A stretch of DNA of 64,000 nucleotides from assembly GCA_963920765.1 (NCBI GenBank), contig OY987251.1, positions 11,659,219-11,723,218 of the forward strand. Direction: 5' to 3'. Under the pieces are notes generated by a model that had not been told where the DNA came from, did no database searches, and saw nothing but the letters and a program-made list of their open reading frames with translations. Below, in pieces: positions 44,457 through 55,147 of the stretch. Position numbers and translations under genes: made by a program. This DNA comes from Ulota crispa (lineage: Eukaryota; Streptophyta; Bryopsida; Orthotrichales; Orthotrichaceae). Numbering within the stretch: the first letter of the stretch is position 1; each line of letters starts with the position of its first letter.

Positions 44457-45956
44457 ATGGCGAGCTCGTTGCAGCAATTCGTAGCAGACACGCGGGACCA
44501 GCAGCAGCAGAATCAGAATCAAGGTGCGGCGTTCGCGGTGGAGAAGCAGTGCTTTCTGCAAGTGAACCTCGGCGTGCCGAGCTCGACAGGCGGGGTACTA
44601 AGGTAGGAGCATCCAAGCGTGAAATTAAGGATTTTGGAGTAGGAAAATCAGTTGATGAACTTTGAAAATTAAAAAAAAATAGGGTTAAGCTAAGAAGAGG
44701 GAAATCAAAAATATTTGGTATCAATTTGAAAGTTTCAATTGCAAGTATTTGTTTATAAAGATTTTTCAAAGTCCTAAATCATTGAGATTGTATAGTAGTG
44801 TGTAGGAGATGGTCTTTAGTGTGCTCATACGCTCATAACACTAAGTAACTTGAGGAGTTCTTAAATAGTGAGATGGGGTACTCAAAACGGTCATGCCAAA
44901 ACCATCACTTCATGATCCATAACCATAACCAATTTTTCAGTATTTGTTAATCTTGGTAGTGTCAAGGCATGTTAATGGAGACACCGGTGAGCATGGGTGC
45001 TCCTACCTTAAATCACTGAAATTGTATAGTTGTGTACAAGAAATGTCTTTAGTGTGCTCATACGCTCATAACATTAACTTGAGTTCTTAAATAGTGAGAT
45101 GGGACACTCAAAACTGTCATGCCAGTCACCCAAAACCATCACTTTGTCACCTAAAACTATCACTTTGTCACCTAAAACCATCACTTTATCACCCTTAACC
45201 AAATTTTTTTTGTTGTAATTGTCAGTGACAAACATCACTAACACAAGTAAGTTATCGTGGATGGGACACTGTCTAACTAACTGTGAGGGGGTGCTCCTAC
45301 GCTTCAGCCACGTGTGGATGAAGACGGGGTCCATGGTAGCGTACCAGGGCGACTGCAAGTTCGAGCGAGAAGGCATGCTGGACCACGGCTTCAGCAACAT
45401 GCTCAAAAAGCAGTTCACAGGCGAGGGCGCCTCACTCGTCAAAGCCTCCTCCAAGACCCGAGCGCAGCTCTACTTAGCCGACAACAGCAAGCGAGTCACA
45501 GTGCTCTACCTGCAAGGCGAGTCCATCGTCGTGAACGGCGACGATCTGCTAGCGTTCGAACCGAGCGTGTCGCACAAGATCACCATGATGAAGAAGCTGT
45601 CGTCGATCGTATCCGGGGGGCTGTTCAATGTGAGGTTGCAAGGGCAAGGCTTCGTGGCCATTCTGAGTCACGGCCAGCCTCTCACTCTGCTGGTGGCGCC
45701 CGGGTACCCGCCTGTTTTTACTGACCCGCAAGCCACGGTGGCGTGGTCGGGGGATCTGGTGCCTGATTTTAAGTCGGATGTTGGGTTGAGGACGTTGCTT
45801 GGGCGAGGCAGTGGGGAGAGTTTTCAGATGAAGTTCGATGGCAGTCGTGGGCAGGGGTTCGTTGTTGTGCAACCGCATGAGGAGATTTCTGCGCCCACGT
45901 CGTCCAGTAGTAGCTCTGGCTCCAGTGGCTCCGGGCTCACCAACCTCCTCATGTAA
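44457..45956 (+). CDS. AIM24 / DUF124-family protein
   Basis: AIM24-family proteins are beta-rich proteins found from bacteria to mitochondria and plastids; the yeast member affects mitochondrial inner-membrane organisation, and the biochemical role is not established. Two exons: 44457-44602 and 45308-45956, joined AG/C to give a serine, 264 aa in total. Exon 1 reads MASSLQQFVADTRDQQQQ, then AFAVEKQCFLQVNLGVPSST. Exon 2 reads HVWMKTGSMVAYQGDCKFER, MLDHGFSNMLKKQFTGEG, LQGESIVVNGDDLLAFE, GGLFNVRLQGQGFVAILSHG and PVFTDPQATVAWSGDLVPDF, the usual order for the family. The C-terminus is a Ser/Gly run. No transit peptide is obvious. Exon 2 is distinctly GC-richer than the surroundings. The sole intron is almost entirely a transposon-like element. 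Confidence 0.9.
44601..45008. mobile_element. TA-flanked inverted-repeat element forming the AIM24 intron
   Basis: The left end AGGTAGGAGCATCCAAGC begins two bases before the splice junction; the right end is GAGCATGGGTGCTCCTACCT, with TA on each side. The interior matches the 15320-15742 element. From 45009 a second copy of the right-hand half follows (TAAATCACTGAAATTGTATAG and onward) and ends GGGGGTGCTCCTAC at about 45300, seven bases before the splice acceptor. The intron is thus a composite of this element. Confidence 0.88.
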
Positions 45957-46033
45957 CTTAGAGCATCCCCTGTAACTTAGAGCATCCCCTGTAACTTAGA
46001 GCATCCCCCTCCTCATGTACTTTAGAACATCCC
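45957..46033 (+). repeat. Short tandem repeat after the AIM24 stop codon
   Basis: The unit CTTAGAGCATCCCCTGTAA occurs three times, the last degraded, starting at the stop codon itself. The stop-proximal sequence CTCCTCATGTA is repeated once more further on. It probably arose by slippage in the 3' untranslated region. Confidence 0.85.
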
Positions 46034-46069
46034 CAATCCAGCCGTAACAGAGGCACGGAAAAGCATGTA

Positions 46070-46267
46070 AGGTAGGAGCACCCATAAGCGTCAAACGAAG
46101 GGTTTTGAACATGATGAGTATCAATAAGCAGCTAGCAAATTATAGGATTCTATTAAGAACAAAAAAAAATGAGTTTGCATTTTTGAATGTACTCACTTTC
46201 ACAGATTTTCCAAGATTTCAGAGATGACGGTTATGGGGACACTGACGCTTATGGGTGTTCCTACCTT
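46070..46267. mobile_element. TA-flanked inverted-repeat element, AGGTA...TACCT family (short form)
   Basis: The ends are AGGTAGGAGCACCCATAAGC then GTCA at the left and TGACGCTTATGGGTG then TTCCTACCT at the right, about 25 nearly exact complementary bases. The interior matches parts of the element at 24933-25265 read in reverse, with a deletion of about 135 bp. It sits about 115 bp after the AIM24 stop, probably in the 3' untranslated region. Confidence 0.85.
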
Positions 46268-47310
46268 TACAAAGGCACTGAAAAGCATGTACAGAGAGTT
46301 AAACCGGTTTCGTGATTCTGTTTTCGTTCCTGATAGCTCAACCTACTTTGTAAATTCAGGGCAATTTTTTGTAACGAAAGGAAGCCAAACTAGCAAGATT
46401 TGGGCCACTCTCTGTTGGTCCCTCCATTTATTCTCGAATGGACTATCGAGAGGTGCAATCTGGCGATCGAAATATAAAAAAATGCCCTGTTTGTAACCAT
46501 TGGTATAAGCATTGTACTCCAACCTTACTCCCAATGCCTTCCAATTGTACCACATGTATATAGACTATTTCAACGTGGGAATGTAAGACAGGGCATACCG
46601 AAGTGCAGCCAAGTGAAAAGAGATCATGTCCTATCTTAGATTTTTAATTGAAATGAATGCAATCAGTGCTTTCGAAGTAAGTTGAGAGGTACCAGGAAAG
46701 TCGAGCTGTAAAATAACCGGAAAGCAGTTCAAGTCGTGTCCATGGTCTGGTCTGGGAATTGTATCATCAAACACAACCCTCTGCATAACCCTGTCCAGGC
46801 GCATGGCAAAGAAAGATAATGGTAGAGAACCATAACCCTCTTCTTCATAGTCCTAATCTGATTTGCCGAAGACCGGCTTATTGCTTCCCCATAACTCGAT
46901 CAGCTTGGTTATGTAGCATACAACTTCCTTGAGACAGCTACTGGTAATGTAACGAAATAATTAGATTGCAGTAGCAACAGTAAGAATTCGATTGTGGAGA
47001 AGCATCATACTTCTTTTTCTACAAGAAGGCCAGCTAAACTGCAACAAAATGAACCACGGAATTATCTATGCAAACATAGAAAGAGGTTTTCAGGATCAAC
47101 AAACTTCTCTTTATAACTTCGACTTTTCTTACAGTTAACCTAAAATTAATGGTCCTCATGCCTCACCAAACTCCACAAGGTGATGGCCAGATTGAACACA
47201 AAAAAACGAGAAATAAAAACAAACGGAATCCATCCACATTGATGGAGGTAATATCAAGGAGTCAAATTCCGCTGGATAGATTAGGTAGTGACGGTTGAAT
47301 TCTAAGATCT
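46268..47310. other. Convergent intergenic region, AIM24 and Hip 3' ends
   Basis: The two flanking genes converge here. I see no repeat, RNA gene or further open frame worth naming. The right part should hold the Hip 3' untranslated region. Confidence 0.5.
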
Positions 47311-50300
47311 TCAGGCAGCAGGTTGACCTGGAGCTCCACCAGCAAACTTACTGAACATTTTGGCAATTATAGGTGCAACCTTAGGATTTCCCTGATGCTT
47401 CGCCAAATTACTGGGATTCTTCATCACTGCACAACCAGAAAGTAGCTGTCAAAAGACAAATCATTTTTCATAGATGAAACTACATCATTTTTACAAGTCT
47501 TGAATGTACAGATTTTATTGGCAAAATTTTGAATTTAATGTGATTTCTTTTCTGTAAAAAACTATTAAAATAACATTTAATTGAAAAAATCTTCAGAAAA
47601 GTCTTCGTTTATTAGAGTAAGTGTAAAGTACAGTGAGAATCTATTTTCTATACAAACCTTGTATTTTGGTGTTGGAATTTGAGAGTTGATTTGAAAATTA
47701 AGAGGTGAACATGTTGCGTAGTGTGTGGTCTAGGGATAGACCCTTAAAATTTGCAGATGTTACAGAAATGCTCGGTACTTGAGTTTTCAAGAAGTAGAAT
47801 AAAACCTAGGGGAAACTCAGGTATAACCAAACAGCATCCACATAGTGAATGCTGAGACCTCAAAAAGCTAAGAGGAAAAAATGCCCGCCAGATAGGACCT
47901 CACATATCTGACAGGATCTGAAATGTACACATAAAAGGTGACCTCTCTGTTTTCAACAGCGACGGTTCAAACCATACGAGAACGATTGCAAATAGAGAAG
48001 GTCGTACCATCTTGTAGAGCTGCCATAACTTCCGGATCGGAAAATGCACTCATAAGCTCCGGGTCCTGCATGCATATATTCGAGACTGTAAGTAAAAACC
48101 TCGCAATTAAGCCTTAAATGATGACAAGCAATATCAGCATGCACTAAAGAGCACAAAATAGTAACTACTCTGTTGATTGTCAACACCAGAGAGTTCAATA
48201 GTAGTAACCAACTTGGAAAGAAAAAAACATGGATTGTGCTCTGCCAATACTTACGTTGAGAATCTTGCTCATGTCGATGCCTCCAGGCCCTCCACCGCCC
48301 ATACCTGGCATGCCACCCATGCCAGGCATTCCACCCATGCCAGGCATTCCACCCATACCTGGCATGCCTCCCATACCTGGCATGCCGCCCATACCAGCAG
48401 GCATACCACCCATACCTGGCATGCCTCCCATACCTGGCATGCCACCCATGCCTGCGGGCATGCCCCCTGGAAATCCTGGCATGCCTCCGGGTCTTGCTGA
48501 AGAACGAGGGGGTGCTGCATTTTCCGCCTTTTTGGCTCTAGCATATGCTGCCTGTACACACCAACAAGCAATGACCAGGTAAGTTAGTCTACAGTTTTGC
48601 ACTTAATTTTCAAACGACACAATATGAATCCAAAACTGCCTATCAAATTCTTCATCTCATAAACAACGCCCAGAATACATAACTGTCGTTAAGATTTCTG
48701 AACCCAAATTTGGAATTTTCATCAACTCTAGAATGGAAAACAGAAAAAAGCTCAGACGCAAGTTAACCCTTAAACGACCGCTCTACGTATTACATAGTAA
48801 ATACGCTGCCGTATAACTGGCATTTGCTACCAATAAAAAGTTTTAACTTGGAATCTTGACTAGCTCACTAGAACCGCATTGATCTATATTCTAACTTCTT
48901 TGTTCATCTCAAAAGTAGTAAAGGTGTGGATGCATTCCAAATACAAGAAAATACGAAATACTGTATTGGCCGCAAAGGGCTCCTCGGTCGTTTAAGGGTT
49001 AAAACACGTGAAAAAAACCTGAGCCTCAGCACGCCTTGCTTCCCTTTCGCGAGCAGCCCTTTTCTCGTTCCTTTCTTTTCGCAAGCGATCATACTTCCTT
49101 CGGTGTTCATCAATTTTTTGCACATTAGGCTCCACCTACCAGAATAGACATGGATCAATAGACAGATCGCAGCATGATATATTACATGAAAGGAATACCA
49201 ATGCAGGAAACAGCCATGTATACAAGGTATTCTATGTATACTAGACTAAAATAAGTATTTTAACCAACTGATCTTGTAGTAATAGCAGGCAAAAGAATAC
49301 CTTTTTAAGAACTTTCGCAGTCTCTTCATCATAGTCAAGCCGACACGCCAAACGTAAGTCCTTGGCCGATTCTTCCCAATGTCCTAACAGTGCTTTGGCC
49401 TCACCTCTCCACTTATAACCCTTTGCAGAATCTGGGTTGATCTGCCAGAGACATATTTCAAATATGAGCCATGAATATAAAAACTCAGCGCTTCTAAAGG
49501 TTGCCAAATGTCTCAAACACACAGTAACATAAGCTGGAGCGACTCTAAAGGCCTTTTTCTAAAGCAGCACCAACAGAATTCGATAAATAAAGACAAACAC
49601 CGTTTTTGAAGTTACTATAATAACTTGGAAATCACTCTCTTTAGGTGTTGAGAAAAATAAAATCATCACATTTAATGACAGAAAATGGGAAATAACTGGT
49701 GTTGAATACGATAAAAAACGATTAAAACAAGAACGACAGGATTGTCAAGGATACAAAAGTGAGGCATGGCCGCTGCACCAGAAGCATAATCATCACAGAC
49801 AATGTATGTCCCTCACCTTGATGGCAGCGTCAGCATCCCTAATGGCAGCATTCGGCTTCTTCATTTTAACATACACACCAGCTGTTCGCCACAAAAAAGC
49901 TTAGTTATCATCTGAATGATACATTTCAAAAAAGTCTGTCGTATTCAAGATATCGTCTAACGAGTACTCTAATTTCATGTATTAAGTCATACCTCGGTTA
50001 CCAAACAGGATGCCTGAATGTGGATTGCAGATTATGGCCTCTGTGAAATATCCAAGGGCTTCGTCCAACTTTCCTGTAACCAGAAATAGCAAGTCCATAT
50101 CTTGAGAATTAAGCAAGCCATCGACTTACCACAGGACTCTTTTAAAAATAAAATCAAATATTCAGGGACAGCAAGATAATGTGTTTATAGAAAATTCAGA
50201 AAAATAACAATTGAAGTGTTTCATTCTATGCACAATTAATACAAAAATCCAAACGTAAATTTGTACAGGATTCAGTCATCAACAAACAGAATACTCTCGA

Positions 50301-53300
50301 AAACCAGGTCTTCAGCCACTTGCTAACGATTATTGCACGATGTTTGATCCAAGGTGAAACTTTTCAATAATAAGTATCATTCATAACTATCCTTCACCGA
50401 GGTAATCCTGACATGCTTACCTTCGGACATGGCCTCTATGGCTTTGGCTTTCGACAGCTGAGCCTCGTCCATCTTCTCTTCAGTCACCTCCACATTTTGA
50501 TCACCCATCTGTAAGAAACCCATGATAAACATTAGATTTGAGGCAAGTTTCGTCCTGATTTTGGCGTTGCAAACCAAAAATGCGCAGAGCTTACGAGACA
50601 AAAAAGCTCTAGCTTGGTGAGAATGCTGTACAGAGCTTAGCTTTCCTGTACAAGTCGAATGGAAGCACCTCACACGAGCACAAAGTCACAGCTAAAATCT
50701 AACCAACTATTATGAGAATGACTACAAAACTTCTCAGCTTATCTAGTACTCCAACAAAAAAAATGGGTGCACAATCACACAACGAGAAATCCCGCAATTA
50801 TATAAAAACCGTAATAAACAAAAAGTGTGTTCAGACAGAAAAGACTTGCCTTCTGCGGAGGCTCATCGTCAGGCTCAACAACGCCCTCATTTTGTAACTC
50901 GAGGTCTGACTCGTCATCAGTTACATTTTCATCTTCGTATGTCTTTGGTGGCATAGATTTCTCCTCCATTCCAGGCATGTCATCATCACTTTCTACATCT
51001 TCCTGTAAATCAATCACCAGTTAAACATCATATCCAGGGAGATGTACTAGAAAGACAGGCAAACCGGAATAAACCAGGGTAAAGCTTGTTCCAAAATAAA
51101 AAATCTAAGTGAATATTAGAACAATTATAATGAGAACAATAGTCAAATAATAAGAAGTGCCATAGGCTTGTGATTCTAAGGAGATAACCATTATAATAAA
51201 TATCCAATGAAAAATATATAAGGAGATTCATCACAAACTACCGCATCTCCATGTTCATGTCCATGTCCATGTCCATGGCCTTCAGGGCCGTGACCCGGGC
51301 AGCAGGGAGAAGGTTTGGCTTCTTCCCCATAGGCAACTGAGGGAAGCTTCGCTCCATGCCTGTTCAGAGATCATTAACCTCCCGATTAACATTTGAACAC
51401 ATGACAAGAAGTTTTTTAACAAAGCATAAATTACTCAGACGTCACAGGAAAAAATGCGTACCGCTAACACAAAAGGACACAATGAACACTCTGAGCCGTT
51501 CTATGGAGAATCAAACAGTTTAATCCCAGGAAATGCTAACGCCCAAAGTTTAGATGTAAAGTTAACGGGTAAAAAAATTCCTCAAAGAGAGCAAGTATAA
51601 AAACCATCACTGCTTCCCAACCCGGTGGAAAATTGATTAAGAAATTCATCTTGGATCAGCATAAAAGAGACTTTAGTTCACGTACTGCAGCTAAAACCTT
51701 TAGAACCACAAGTGTTTTCCACTAAGACTCACTGAGACCTAACACATTAACATCATAATTGTACAGACCAAGCTTCAGCAGGTTTGTCTTATACCATACA
51801 CATAAAAATAATAGGGAAATTTCATGGATACACCTGAAGTTTGCAATATTTGCATAGATACCCGTACTTTTTCAGAAATTGCACAAATACCCTTGGACCA
51901 AAAATTTCGGCGTTTGTTTTGTTGTTCATGCCACTTCCCTTCTTCCTTTGTGCGCACGTTGCTTCTTTTTTGTTTCATTACATTCCCTTCTTCAACATTG
52001 GTCATGAAGAAAGTACAAGCACAACAAATAAATGCCTAAAAAATATGCTCCAAGGGTATTTGTGATACTTCTGAAAAAGCAGGGGTATCGATGTAAATAT
52101 TGCAAACTTCAGGGGTATCCATGAAAGTTCCCCTAAAAGCAAATAGCCATCACGCCATCGAAGATATCCCCGTTACAAGTATAAGCTACAAATTATAGCC
52201 TCTCTGCAAAATACGTTACGAGAAACCAAGCGGTATTATATTCACATTACTCGGACAATTAAAAATCAAACCTGTTACGGTTATCAGGTTTAAAAAATAA
52301 AAGAAATCTACATTTGTAAGAAATGGTTATAACAAGGAGCTGCACAACATAGGACGTCCTTCCATATTGTCAGCAGAGTTACTCCACAATGCAATTTCAC
52401 CAAAGAACCATTAAACATTTTCAATGATAGATTGTTTGAAACGAAACTTCGGCGAAAATGAAAAACACCATATCACCTTCACTTAATAACAATTTCTCAC
52501 TCACCATGGAAAATTTATTGCAACACATCAACCACCGACACAACTACCAACACTCCCTCGACCAACACGACCATCGACACAGCCTCAAACTGAAAGCTAC
52601 AGTTACAAGCTACAAATCCAAGACTTCCTCGCGAAACATGCTACAACATAATCAAACGCCACAATTTCCATGCTATCCGCAAATTAAAAATTGCACGAAA
52701 TCCCTGTCTGAATCGCCACTACAAGAAGTTGCACAACGCTAAAAGTCCTTCCATATTAGCAGAAAATTTACTCCAAAGGTCACTCTGTTCAGCGCAAATA
52801 ACAGAACCATTAAGCATTCTCAAGAACAAATCGTTTGAAGCACGACCTCAACATTTTACGCAAAAACGAAAAAACAGCATATCATTCGCACAATTACTCA
52901 ATCCGCTCTACTTATTTTACATTAAACAATTGCCATCGCCATTCCATCATAACCTTACATTCGCCATCAAAAACTCATCGCAATACATCAACTCAACAAC
53001 AACGACGACGAGCATTCTCAAGAACAAATCGTTCGAAGCACGACCTCAACATTTTCCGCAAAAACAAAAAAACAGCATATCATTCACACAATCAATACGC
53101 TCTATTTTTTTGTGGTTAAACAGTCGCCATCAAAAACTCATCGAAATACATCAAACAACAACGACGAGCATTCTCAACAACAAATCGTTTGAAGCACGAC
53201 GCTCAATATTTTCCACAAAAACGAAAAAACAGCATATCATTCGCACAATCAATCCGCTCTATTTTTGTTACGTTAAAAAGTCGCCATCGCCATTTCATTA

Positions 53301-53907
53301 TAAACTTACAGTCGCCATCAAAAACTCATCGCAATACATCAACTCAACAACGACGACGAGCATTCTCAAGAACAATTCGTTTGAAGCACAACATCAACAT
53401 TTATCACAAAAACGAAAAACAGCATCAATCCGCTCTATTATTTCTACGTTAAACAATCGCCTTCACCATTCCATCATAACATTACAATCGCCATCACTAT
53501 TCCATCAGAACTTTACAATCGCCATCAAAAACTCATCGGAACACATCAACGACGAGGATTACCAGCACTCCTCAACTAACGCGATCACCGATCCATTCTC
53601 TCTAAATAGAAACAACATCATCAAAGGCATACGTTTAAAAATTAAACTCTGAACGCTCACCTCTCCAAGTAGTCTCGAAAGAAGCGCAAGGATTACCGGC
53701 ACTCCTCAACCAGCACAATCACCGATCCATTCTCTCTAAATAAAAACAACATCATCAAAGAAGGCATAATGATTAAAATCAAACTTCGAAGGCTAACCTC
53801 TCCAAGTAGTCTCGGAAGAAGCGCAGCGCCGGGTTGGCCAGCAACGCCGGACTCCCTTCCAACTGCTGCACGAACAGCTTCAGCTCCCGCAGCTTTGTGG
53901 CGTCCAT
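47311..53907 (-). CDS. Hsc70-interacting protein Hip (FAM10/ST13 family)
   Basis: Hip is a cytosolic co-chaperone that binds the Hsp70 ATPase domain through its TPRs and stabilises the ADP state. Eleven minus-strand exons: 53907-53798, 51359-51242, 51002-50850, 50508-50421, 50073-49993, 49881-49817, 49441-49301, 49135-49019, 48551-48255, 48065-48008 and 47426-47311. Phases close and give 447 aa. Order: N-terminal dimerisation segment ([17 protein letters not shown]); an unusual Cys/His-rich stretch ([15 protein letters not shown]); an acidic region ([20 protein letters not shown]); TPRs ([55 protein letters not shown]); a charged helix ([16 protein letters not shown]); a GGMP-repeat linker in exon 9; and a C-terminal STI1/DP domain ([19 protein letters not shown], then [20 protein letters not shown]). 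The intron after exon 3 starts with GC (AAG/GCAAGT). No thioredoxin domain follows, so it is not TDX. Confidence 0.96.
48290..48490 (-). repeat. Coding GGMP repeat tract in Hip exon 9
   Basis: The nucleotide sequence repeats units that encode GGMPGM or GGMPAGM about ten times. This tract is typical of Hip proteins, but here it is long and regular, implying slippage. It also creates mirror open frames in other frames that are not genes. Confidence 0.9.
48768..48998. mobile_element. 231-bp TTAA-flanked element in Hip intron 8
   Basis: TTAA lies at 48764-48767 and 48999-49002. The ends are CCCTTAAACGACCGC and TCGGTCGTTTAAGGG. The interior closely follows the element at 61439-61664: GATGCATTCCAAATACAAG, GCAAAGGGCT and AACTTCTTTGTT. 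It is a non-autonomous piggyBac-like element by target and ends. Confidence 0.9.
51814..52133. mobile_element. 320-bp long-inverted-repeat element in Hip intron 1
   Basis: The left arm is GGGAAATTTCATGGATACAC then CTGAAGTTTGCAATATTTGC; the right arm is GCAAACTTCAGGGG then TATCCATGAAAGTTCCCC. TA lies on both sides. The inner arm portions CAGAAATTGCACAAATACCC and GGGTATTTGTGATACTTCTG also pair. A relative lies at 60552-60887 in a rhomboid intron. Confidence 0.85.
52812..53560 (+). repeat. Imperfect tandem repeat (4 units, 156-199 bp) in Hip intron 1
   Basis: Units begin with AGCATTCTCAAGAACAA at 52812, 53011, 53167 and 53359. They share TCGTTTGAAGCACGAC, CAACATTT, CAAAAACGAAAAAACAGCAT and CAATCCGCTCTATTT motifs. 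A 307-codon frame runs on the plus strand through all units (52729-53652), opposite to Hip. It repeats [15 protein letters not shown] in frame, but its composition is that of the intron. Confidence 0.85.
53566..53837. repeat. Tandem duplication (137-bp offset) copying the Hip exon 1 end and donor
   Basis: The segment with ATCACCGATCCATTCTCTCT, AACAACATCATCAAAG and CTCTCCAAGTAGTCTCG occurs twice. On the minus strand the downstream copy carries CGCTTCTTTCGAGACTACTT then GGAGAG/GTGAGC. This is the end of exon 1 (RFFRDYLE) plus an intact-looking donor at 53661/53660, inside intron 1. Confidence 0.92.
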
Positions 53908-53924
53908 GACGGATCAAACGAAAC

Positions 53925-54610
53925 CTCGAATCGGCGACCTTGCGATGATCAGTTTCATGCAATCGCACACCAAATGTTCTGCCAGATTTTTACAGGAAGT
54001 TCGGATTATGCGAGGACCTTCGAAGTTCTGGAAGCTTCAGGGAGAATTAGGGCTACGGATATGGGGTTGGAAGGGGGTCGAAGTATCTAGTAACTTACCT
54101 TTGTCAGTCAGTTGCCAAGTAAGCATTGATCCGGGTAAGTGATGCGGTTCTCTGCTGAAATGTGTTGCTTTTGGGGACGGATATTGAACGGGTGTTAGAA
54201 TATCTACTTGTTGGCCAAGTAACCATTGATCCGGGTAAGTGATGCGGTTCTCTGCCGAGATGTGTTGCTTTTTGGACGGATATCGAACGGGTGTTAGAAT
54301 ATCTACTCTTTGAATCGGCAACCTTGCGTGGATTAGTTTCATGCAAAATTCCAAATGCACACCAAATTATTTTGCCAGATTTTTACAGGGAGTTCGGATT
54401 TTGCAAGGACCGAGAAGCTTTGAAGTTCTGGAAGCTTCAGGGAGAATTAGGGAGAATTAGGGATACGGATGGGGTTGGAAAGGGGTCGAAGTATTTGTCA
54501 GTTGCCAAGTAAGCATTAATCCGGGTAACATACGGTTCTATGACGAGATGTGTTGCCTTTGTGGGCGGATATCGAACGGGTATCAGAATATCTACTTGTT
54601 GGATTTTTCG
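53925..54610. repeat. Nested tandem duplication upstream of the Hip start codon
   Basis: A block of about 385 bp (AATCGGCGACCTTGCG, GATCAGTTTCATGCAA, CCAGATTTTTACAGG, GTTCTGGAAGCTTCAGGGAG and onward) starting at 53925 recurs from 54311. Inside the first block a 100-bp unit (AAGTAAGCATTGATCCGGGT then AAGTGATGCGGTTCTCTG) is itself doubled at 54118 and 54218 and recurs at 54507. It begins only 18 bp upstream of the Hip ATG, so it duplicates leader and probable promoter. Confidence 0.9.
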
Positions 54611-54714
54611 GAGGCCTAAGATTTTTTTCACCAGCTCTGACAGATTTTGACCACTGCGGGGTCTTTTCTCCAAATATAATCCAATCTGAGGAGGATAGCA
54701 AAGCGTTCACTCAC

Positions 54715-54847
54715 TAGTAGAAAATTGTGTAGAAAACTGTGTTGAAGTCAACATAAATTACATTTTCATGTTTCTAACGCAGAAATTTGTATTAGAAGCA
54801 TGGAAACATCATGTAATTTATGTTGACTTCAACACAGTTTTCTACTA
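54715..54847. mobile_element. Short hairpin element upstream of Hip
   Basis: The left arm has GTAGAAAACTGTGTTGAAG then TCAACATAAATTACAT; the right arm is its complement (ATGTAATTTATGTTGACTTC then AACACAGTTTTCTAC). The loop is about 40 bp. The left arm has an extra partial GTAGAAAATTGT in front. It is a probable MITE without clear target duplication. Confidence 0.75.
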
Positions 54848-54960
54848 AAAACTGTCGCTTAGAAAAAACACAGATATTTTAGGCTCAGTTTACTGCACAT
54901 AACTTATGTTGATGTGAGGTTAGGGTGGATAAGCACTGGTTTTTCACCACCCAGAAAATA

Positions 54961-55147
54961 GGGAGTTTCATTCATCTCAAAAAACAATGAACAAATGGTC
55001 GTGAACAAGTTTTTGTGCACCAATGAATATGCAATGACAACCTCTAGGAGGTCGTCATGGCTCGTTCACGCCGTGCCTTGCGTATGTTTTTCACAAATTT
55101 GATTCATGTGAACAAAATTGCTCGTGAATGACATATTTGAAACCCTC
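54961..55147. mobile_element. TA-flanked inverted-repeat element, GGGGTTTCA family (copy 1)
   Basis: The ends are GGGAGTTTCATTCATCTC and ATTTGAAACCCTC, between TA flanks (54959-54960 and 55148-55149). It shares GTGAACAAGTTTTTG, an AGGAGGTCGTCATGGCT motif and GTTCAC motifs with the copy at 57378. Confidence 0.75.

Noticed and set aside
45314-45878. Arg-rich frames on both strands within the AIM24 exon 2
   Set aside because: These are shadow frames of a GC-rich coding exon; the main frame has the family motifs.
48177-48582. Plus-strand frames rich in His/Thr/Trp or Pro/Met repeats
   Set aside because: They are mirror translations of the GGMP-coding repeat in Hip exon 9 on the minus strand.
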